DNA from: Nitrosomonas sp.
GTDB lineage: Bacteria > Pseudomonadota > Gammaproteobacteria > Burkholderiales > Nitrosomonadaceae
Direction of reading: 5' to 3'
Assembly (NCBI GenBank): GCA_003514765.1
Contig: DOOY01000077.1
Span: 1-12,521, forward strand
Length of the DNA: 12,521 nt
In this document: in pieces, positions 8,447 through 12,521 of the stretch
How the letters are laid out: each line of letters starts with the position of its first letter
Position numbering within the stretch: position 1 is the first letter of the stretch
Program-made: the position numbers and the translations under genes
Notes under the pieces: model-generated
The model's input: the letters and a program-made list of their open reading frames with translations, nothing else
Told to the model about the DNA's origin: nothing
Databases searched by the model: none

Positions 8447-9508
8447 TTATAAGTTTGACAAAACTGCATCACCCATCTCACTGGTGCCTAAAATCTGCAC
8501 ACCCTGACTTGCAAGATCGCGCGTGCGCAGTCCCTGCGCCAGAACTTTTTTGACTGCATTTTCAATGCGCTGCGCTGCCTGCTCCTGATTAAATGTGTAA
8601 CGCATCATCATGGCAACGGAAAGAATGGTTGCCAGCGGGTTGGCGATGTTCTGACCTGCGATATCCGGTGCTGAGCCGTGAATCGGCTCGTACAAACCTT
8701 TATTATTGCTGTCCAGCGAGGCGGAAGGCAGCATGCCAATTGAACCTGTCAGCATGGAAGCTTCATCAGATAAAATATCGCCAAACATGTTCCCGGTTAC
8801 TATCACGTCAAATTGTTTGGGATCACGAACCAATTGCATGGCTGCGTTATCCACCAACATATGCGAGAGTGTGACATCCGGATATTCCTTGCTAACTTCT
8901 TCCACCACATTGCGCCATAGCTGAGTGCATTCCAGAACATTCATTTTATCAACTGAGCATAACTTACGATTTCTTTTTTGTGCGGCCCGAAAAGCAACAT
9001 GTGCGATGCGTTGTATTTCGGATTCGCTATAAATCATGGTGTTGAATCCAACACGTTGTCCATCGCGGATTTCTATACCGCGCGGATCGCCAAAGTAAAT
9101 ATCGCCGGTTAATTCCCTAACAATCAGAATATCAAGTCCGGCAACCACTTCGGATTTCAGGCTGGATGCCTCTGAAAGTTCAGAATAAAGTATTGCAGGG
9201 CGCAAATTGGCAAACAAACCTAGTGCCTTGCGAATAGCAAGCAATCCTTTTTCGGGCCGCTGCACGCGGGGCAAGGCATCATACTTGGGTCCACCCACCG
9301 CGCCGAGCAGTATCGCATCTGCTTGCTCAGCCAGTTGATGAGTGGTGTCAGGATAGGGTTTGCCCGATACATCGACGGCGCAGCCGCCTATCAGGCCGTG
9401 CTCCAGTTCAATATCAAGGCCATCTGTTTTTAAAACATCCAGCACACGCACTGCCTGCGCAATAATTTCCGGGCCTATGCCATCACCTGCCAAGACTGCA
9501 ATTTTCAT
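8447..9508 (-). CDS. leuB: 3-isopropylmalate dehydrogenase
   Basis: LeuB oxidises and decarboxylates 3-isopropylmalate with NAD to 2-oxoisocaproate, the precursor of leucine. The 353-residue product has the normal length. It starts [15 protein letters not shown]. Substrate-binding arginines are seen in [16 protein letters not shown] and [12 protein letters not shown], the latter including the catalytic Tyr (Y138). The catalytic lysine is K188 in SVDKMNVLE, and metal ligands are D220, D244 and D248 in MLVDNAAM and [12 protein letters not shown]. The NAD-type loop [14 protein letters not shown] (about 278-291) supports NAD specificity and separates it from isocitrate dehydrogenases. The ATG at 9506-9508 lacks an evident Shine-Dalgarno sequence. 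It lies 30 bases after leuD, and the close spacing suggests one leuC-leuD-leuB transcript. Confidence 0.98.
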   Translation of the reverse strand: MKIAVLAGDGIGPEIIAQAVRVLDVLKTDGLDIELEHGLIGGCAVDVSGKPYPDTTHQLAEQADAILLGAVGGPKYDALPRVQRPEKGLLAIRKALGLFANLRPAILYSELSEASSLKSEVVAGLDILIVRELTGDIYFGDPRGIEIRDGQRVGFNTMIYSESEIQRIAHVAFRAAQKRNRKLCSVDKMNVLECTQLWRNVVEEVSKEYPDVTLSHMLVDNAAMQLVRDPKQFDVIVTGNMFGDILSDEASMLTGSIGMLPSASLDSNNKGLYEPIHGSAPDIAGQNIANPLATILSVAMMMRYTFNQEQAAQRIENAVKKVLAQGLRTRDLASQGVQILGTSEMGDAVLSNL

Positions 9509-9538
9509 AATTGTTGTTTCATTATTATTTTCAGATGG

Positions 9539-10177
9539 TCACGTAAAAAGCCAAGGCTGTTCTTCACGATGCCTGTGTTCAAATTGCCTGATTTTTTCGG
9601 CTTGCTGTAGCGTCAATCCGATTTCATCCAAACCATTTAATAAACAGTGCCGGCGAAACGCATCCACGTCAAAAGTAAATTGTTCACCATCGGGCGTAAT
9701 CAACAATTGCGCCTGCAAATCGATCTTTAACGTATAACCCACTGTTTCAGCTACTTCGCGAAACAGCTGATCCATGATCTCTCCTTCCAAAATAATGGGC
9801 AACAATCCAATCTTAAAGCAGTTATTAAAAAAGATGTCTGCAAAACTCGGCGCAATAATAACCTTAAAGCCATAATCTTGCAGCGCCCATGGCGCATGCT
9901 CGCGACTCGAACCGCATCCGAAATTGTCTCGTGCCAGCAAAATTTGTGCAGACTGATAACGCGGTTGATTCAGAACAAATTCAGGATTCAGCTGGCGCTG
10001 TGTGACATCCATGCCCGGTTCGCCGTGATCCAGATAACGCCATTCGTCGAATAAGTTCTGACCAAACCCAGAACGTTTGATCGATTTCAGAAATTGTTTT
10101 GGAATAATAGCATCGGTATCCACATTAGCACGATCCAATGGTGCCACGAGTCCTTCAAATGCATGGAACTTCTCCAT
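9539..10177 (-). CDS. leuD: 3-isopropylmalate dehydratase small subunit
   Basis: LeuD is the swivel-domain subunit of isopropylmalate isomerase and works with LeuC to convert 2-isopropylmalate to 3-isopropylmalate. The 212-residue product is of normal size for the proteobacterial type. Family motifs are clear: [14 protein letters not shown] (18-31), [18 protein letters not shown] (82-99) and [16 protein letters not shown] in the middle. The start is the ATG at 10175-10177, only ten bases after the end of the small lipoprotein gene. No strong ribosome site is visible, so translation may depend on ribosomes leaving the upstream gene. leuB follows after 30 bases. Confidence 0.98.
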   Translation of the reverse strand: MEKFHAFEGLVAPLDRANVDTDAIIPKQFLKSIKRSGFGQNLFDEWRYLDHGEPGMDVTQRQLNPEFVLNQPRYQSAQILLARDNFGCGSSREHAPWALQDYGFKVIIAPSFADIFFNNCFKIGLLPIILEGEIMDQLFREVAETVGYTLKIDLQAQLLITPDGEQFTFDVDAFRRHCLLNGLDEIGLTLQQAEKIRQFEHRHREEQPWLFT

Positions 10178-10187
10178 TAGCTAAATT

Positions 10188-10316
10188 TTATTCCGCTGTT
10201 CGTTCAATGGCTTCACCGCCTTTTTGAATATCCTTACCAAAACCCGATATCGTATTGCAAGCTGATAAATACAAAGAAGCGACAACTGTTATCATCACTA
10301 TTGACAATGTTTTCAT
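10188..10316 (-). CDS. Entericidin A/B-type small lipoprotein
   Basis: This 42-residue gene starts MKTLSIVMITVVASLYL and contains a lipobox LSAC with the modified cysteine at position 20, so it should be a secreted lipoprotein. After the cysteine the mature 23 residues (NTISGFGKDIQKGGEAIERT) match the pattern of the entericidin EcnA/EcnB family: a short polar or amphipathic peptide with a GxGxDIQxGGEAI core. The ATG at 10314-10316 follows GGGGA with good spacing; another in-frame ATG four codons upstream is possible. Enterobacterial entericidins were described as an antidote-toxin pair linked to stationary-phase lysis, but here there is one copy and no partner, so that role should not be assumed. 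It sits between leuC (40 bases away) and leuD (10 bases away). Family assignment is from motif recognition. Confidence 0.88.
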   Translation of the reverse strand: MKTLSIVMITVVASLYLSACNTISGFGKDIQKGGEAIERTAE

Positions 10317-10347
10317 GATTTTCCCCATTAAAAAATAACAAAGTTTC

Positions 10348-10365
10348 ATCGATTGATTAATCGAT
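10348..10365 (-). repeat. Inverted repeat spanning the leuC stop codon
   Basis: Arms ATCGATT and AATCGAT pair perfectly over seven bases around a four-base loop, and the leuC stop codon (10357-10359) lies within the structure. A T-rich stretch follows about 13 bases later, before the small lipoprotein gene. It is too short and too far from the T run for a confident terminator call. It could slow 3' decay or modulate transcription passing from leuC into the downstream genes. Confidence 0.45.
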
Positions 10366-11766
10366 TTCTCTCACATCGACAAAATGTCCTGCAATAGCTG
10401 CCGCGGCAGCCATAGCAGGACTGACCAGATGCGTACGGCCACCGGGTCCTTGCCGCCCTTCAAAATTGCGATTGGAGGTAGAGGCACAGCGTTCACCTTT
10501 ACTCAGCCGGTCGTCATTCATCGCCAGACACATAGAACAACCCGGTTCACGCCATTCGAAACCGGCTGTTTGAAAAACCTTATCCAGGCCTTCTTTTTCC
10601 GCCTGGTGTTTGACTAGACCAGAACCCGGCACAACCAGCGCCAATTTGATTGTCGAAGCAACATGCTTTCCTTTGACTACCTCTGCCGCTGCGCGCAAAT
10701 CTTCAATTCTTGAATTTGTACATGACCCAATGAATACTTTATCAAGTGTTATTGATTGAATCGGTGTATTTGGCTGTAATCCCATATATTTCAGTGCTTG
10801 TTCCATATCATGACGTTTGACCGAGTCAGCAACGTCCGCGGGATCGGGTACAAAACCATCCACAGTTGTCACCATTTCAGGAGAAGTTCCCCAGGTGACC
10901 TGTGGGCAAATACCGGCAGCATTTAAAGTAACCGTTTTATCAAAAACGGCATCCGGGTCGCTATGCAGCGTGCGCCAATGGGCGATCGCTTTTTCCCATA
11001 ACGCGCCTTGCGGTGCAAACGGTCTTCCCTTGATATACTCAATAGTCGTTTCATCAACCGCTACCATACCCGCTCGCGCTCCGGCTTCAATCGCCATGTT
11101 GCATAAGGTCATGCGCCCTTCCATCGTGAGGGCCTGAATCGCGCTGCCCGTAAATTCAATTGCATAACCCGTTCCCCCTGCAGTGCCGATCTCACCAATA
11201 ATCGCCAGAGCAATATCCTTAGCGGTTACACCCGGTCCGAGTTGACCATCTACCGCGATACGCATAGCCTTGGATTTTTTGGTTAACAAACACTGTGTTG
11301 CCAGAACATGTTCTACTTCAGATGTACCAATGCCAAAAGCAAGACAGCCAAATGCACCATGTGTGCTGGTATGTGAATCTCCGCAAACCACTGTCATACC
11401 AGGTAACGTAGCGCCTTGTTCCGGCCCGATAACATGCACAATTCCTTGACGCAAATCATCCATCTTAAATTCGGTGATTCCCAGTTCATCACAATTTTGA
11501 TCAAGTGTTTCAACCTGTAAACGTGAAACCGGGTCATGGATGCCTTGGTCTCGACCGGTTGTGGGTACATTATGATCAGCTACCGCAAGAATAGAACTTA
11601 TCCGCCAAGGCTTGCGCCCCGCCAACTTCAAGCTTTCAAACGCCTGCGGACTGGTTACCTCATGGACAAGATGGCGGTCGATATAAAGCAGCGTCGTGCC
11701 GTTCGCACCATCTAATTCAGTATGGACGGCATGCTGTTCCCAGAGCTTATCGTATAACGTTTGCAT
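10357..11766 (-). CDS. leuC: 3-isopropylmalate dehydratase large subunit
   Basis: LeuC is the iron-sulfur subunit of isopropylmalate isomerase. It dehydrates 2-isopropylmalate and rehydrates the product to 3-isopropylmalate together with LeuD. The 469-residue product is full length. The three cysteines that hold the [4Fe-4S] cluster are present: C349 in FIGSCTNSR and C410 and C413 in GCSMCLAM. Other aconitase-family motifs are [13 protein letters not shown] (128-140), [14 protein letters not shown] (145-158) and [13 protein letters not shown] near the C terminus. The ATG at 11764-11766 is preceded by a weak, purine-poor region (AAGATA). It is the first gene of the leu group; upstream lies a 404-base gap with a strong dyad 27-54 bases before the start. 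Confidence 0.98.
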   Translation of the reverse strand: MQTLYDKLWEQHAVHTELDGANGTTLLYIDRHLVHEVTSPQAFESLKLAGRKPWRISSILAVADHNVPTTGRDQGIHDPVSRLQVETLDQNCDELGITEFKMDDLRQGIVHVIGPEQGATLPGMTVVCGDSHTSTHGAFGCLAFGIGTSEVEHVLATQCLLTKKSKAMRIAVDGQLGPGVTAKDIALAIIGEIGTAGGTGYAIEFTGSAIQALTMEGRMTLCNMAIEAGARAGMVAVDETTIEYIKGRPFAPQGALWEKAIAHWRTLHSDPDAVFDKTVTLNAAGICPQVTWGTSPEMVTTVDGFVPDPADVADSVKRHDMEQALKYMGLQPNTPIQSITLDKVFIGSCTNSRIEDLRAAAEVVKGKHVASTIKLALVVPGSGLVKHQAEKEGLDKVFQTAGFEWREPGCSMCLAMNDDRLSKGERCASTSNRNFEGRQGPGGRTHLVSPAMAAAAAIAGHFVDVREID

Positions 11767-11792
11767 TATCTTACAATTATGGATTTAATTTG

Positions 11793-11820
11793 TTTATGTA
11801 ACTCTAAATTATTACATAAA
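11793..11820 (-). promoter_or_regulatory. AT-rich 9-base dyad just upstream of leuC
   Basis: Perfect arms TTTATGTAA and TTACATAAA are separated by ten bases, giving half-sites whose centres are 19 bases apart, close to two helical turns. The dyad lies 27-54 bases before the leuC ATG and overlaps -10-like sequences on the minus strand (TGTAAT and AATAAT). This placement suits an operator for a dimeric regulator of the leu genes, or a hairpin in the leader. No T run follows, so it is not a terminator. The regulator is unknown. Confidence 0.5.
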
Positions 11821-11875
11821 GTGCGGTTAAGAAATAGTCATAGTCAATTTTCAAACTGACAGCAGTATTCGCAGC

Positions 11876-11946
11876 AAACCCCGGGCGGAGTCCGCTTTAA
11901 ATTTCGAAATGGACCACACGCTTTATTTTATGCTAATTTGGGGTTT
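11876..11946 (-). repeat. Long-range inverted repeat upstream of leuC
   Basis: The outer arms AAACCCC and GGGGTTT pair perfectly, and extension outward by five more bases keeps three pairs (10 of 12 overall). The enclosed 57 bases contain a GCGG-ACT-CCGC mini-hairpin and a TTTCGAAA palindrome. Transcribed on the minus strand this could fold as a closed stem with internal hairpins. It might belong to a leuC leader or to a mobile repeat; no known RNA family was recognised. Confidence 0.4.
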
Positions 11947-11951
11947 ATTGC

Positions 11952-11957
11952 CTTATA
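11952..11957 (-). promoter_or_regulatory. Weak candidate -10 element for a longer leuC leader
   Basis: A TATAAG hexamer on the minus strand would start transcription near 11945, at the outer arm of the inverted repeat 11876-11946, giving a leader of about 180 bases before leuC. The -35 match is poor at any spacing, so support is low. It is listed because no better promoter is seen upstream of leuC. Confidence 0.2.
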
Positions 11958-12170
11958 TTCAATGTGGTGTCTTGAGATTCACCATAACATTTGAATTACA
12001 AATGAAGAAAGGGTTAATTACCAGCAAGAACAGCGCGATCAACTATTCCAAGTTAACAGGCTGTTGAATGGATTGTGGTACCGGCGATTAGAAAATGAAA
12101 CGCTCATTCGGCTGCGCAGGAACATTGTCTTTTACTGCGTTAGATGTTCCCGGTAAAACCAATAGCTTTG

Positions 12171-12521
12171 TTACGTGAAATGATCCCGCATCCATACTTC
12201 TAGTTTGCGCGTAGCCAATACGTCATCGCGGTTATAGCCAAGTATTCCAGCTTTTAACAGCTGTTTTATTTGTGCATCGGTTTCTTTCAAATAAAGATTG
12301 AATTGCACTACAGACCATTGTGAACCAGATTCTTGATTTTCCCATTGAAAATTTACCAGATCGGGATGTTTACAGATATCTTTTAAACCGTAACCTTGTA
12401 ATGGCAACACCAGGTTATCCAGCACTGGCTTCTGCATGTCGAATAATGGTGTATATTCGCCGTGCTGTCCCAGCAACCATTGTACGGTAGCATGTTCAGT
12501 CATATCGTAGCGTTCCGCATA
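12171..12521 (-). CDS. C-terminal part of a TM0106-type RecB-like putative nuclease (RNase H-like domain), partial
   Basis: The frame runs open to the right edge of the window, so this is the last 116 residues of a longer protein and not a complete small one, even though an internal ATG occurs at 12501-12503. The visible sequence reads YAERYDMTEHA at the edge, then FDMQKPVLDNLVLPLQGYGLKDI, and ends ILGYNRDDVLATRKLEVWM. The order 'AER', a short LFD/D-x-x-x-P segment, 'YGLKxI' and a terminal 'YNxDDxxATRxLxxW' is the C-terminal pattern of the RNase H-like (YprB/RNase_H_2) domain in RecB-like nucleases of the TM0106 family. The final DD pair would be part of the metal site. The family's cellular role is poorly established. 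The stop at 12171 is followed by the 404-base gap before leuC. Confidence 0.78.
   Translation of the reverse strand, partial: YAERYDMTEHATVQWLLGQHGEYTPLFDMQKPVLDNLVLPLQGYGLKDICKHPDLVNFQWENQESGSQWSVVQFNLYLKETDAQIKQLLKAGILGYNRDDVLATRKLEVWMRDHFT

Larger units (their letters stand above)
11767..12170. other. 404-base gap between nuclease gene and leuC: no recognisable gene
   Basis: I recognise no gene here. It presumably contains the leuC promoter. It holds four structural signals: the AT-rich dyad at 11793-11820; an inverted repeat pairing AAACCCC (11876-11882) with GGGGTTT (11940-11946), 10 of 12 bases if extended; within it a compact GCGG/CCGC hairpin and a TTTCGAAA palindrome; and near the end of the nuclease gene the pair GGAACAT (12119-12125) and ATGTTCC (12144-12150). 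Short reading frames exist on both strands (52 codons at 11909-12067 plus, 22 codons at 11851-11919 minus) but have no convincing ribosome site. The density of small palindromes is compatible with a dispersed intergenic repeat or a structured leader. No tRNA is seen. Confidence 0.6.

Noticed and set aside
11909..12067. 52-codon plus-strand frame in the gap upstream of leuC
   Set aside because: It has no ribosome site at proper distance, no recognisable motif and overlaps palindromic sequence; it is on the opposite strand to every real gene here. It could be revisited if the region proves to be a repeat with coding capacity.
12119..12150. GGAACAT/ATGTTCC inverted repeat after the nuclease gene as a terminator
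   Set aside because: The loop of 18 bases is long, the stem is seven pairs and no T run follows in either direction.
12095..12177. Short plus-strand frame starting MKRSFGCAG
   Set aside because: It has under 30 codons, lacks a ribosome site and runs into the end of the nuclease gene on the other strand.
1..12521. A novel defence, mobile or CRISPR system
   Set aside because: All genes but one are standard biosynthetic or housekeeping genes in conserved order; no transposase, integrase, direct-repeat array or toxin-antitoxin pair was seen. The single entericidin-like gene and the nuclease fragment do not make a system on this evidence.

Overview
The window is a compact, chromosomal housekeeping region in which every recognisable gene lies on the minus strand. 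Read in the direction of transcription (high to low coordinates) the order is: C-terminal part of a TM0106-type RecB-like nuclease, a 404-base gap, leuC, a tiny entericidin-type lipoprotein gene, leuD, leuB, asd, fimV, truA, trpF, trpB, trpA, and the first three quarters of accD, which is cut by the left edge. This order (leuCDB-asd-fimV-truA-trpF-trpBA-accD) is the conserved arrangement I associate with betaproteobacteria. The moderate A+T content and the protein sequences suggest a Nitrosomonas-like member of the Nitrosomonadales. That placement is inference from gene order and protein character, not from a search.

Leucine block (about 8447-11766): leuC and leuD encode the two subunits of isopropylmalate isomerase and leuB the following dehydrogenase, three consecutive enzyme functions of leucine synthesis. 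A 42-residue entericidin-like lipoprotein gene sits between leuC and leuD. asd (7264-8376) follows and supplies aspartate semialdehyde for the lysine/diaminopimelate, threonine and methionine branches.

Middle block (3443-7092): fimV encodes a long inner-membrane peptidoglycan-binding scaffold of the FimV/HubP type. Its 171-base upstream gap holds a perfect TATAAT, so it may have its own promoter. truA (tRNA pseudouridine synthase) follows.

Tryptophan block (691-3413): trpF and trpB overlap by four bases (GTGA), and trpA follows after a 97-base gap. accD (acetyl-CoA carboxylase beta subunit) follows trpA after 31 bases with the clearest ribosome binding site of the block.

The coding part looks ordinary. 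The least explained stretch is 11767-12170, between the nuclease and leuC. It contains a perfect 9-base AT-rich dyad close to the leuC start, a second longer-range inverted repeat, and a small leucine-rich reading frame. These could be leuC regulatory elements or the remains of a dispersed repeat; the sequence alone does not decide. I found no rRNA, tRNA, CRISPR array, insertion sequence or convincing intrinsic terminator, and no evidence for a new multi-gene system.
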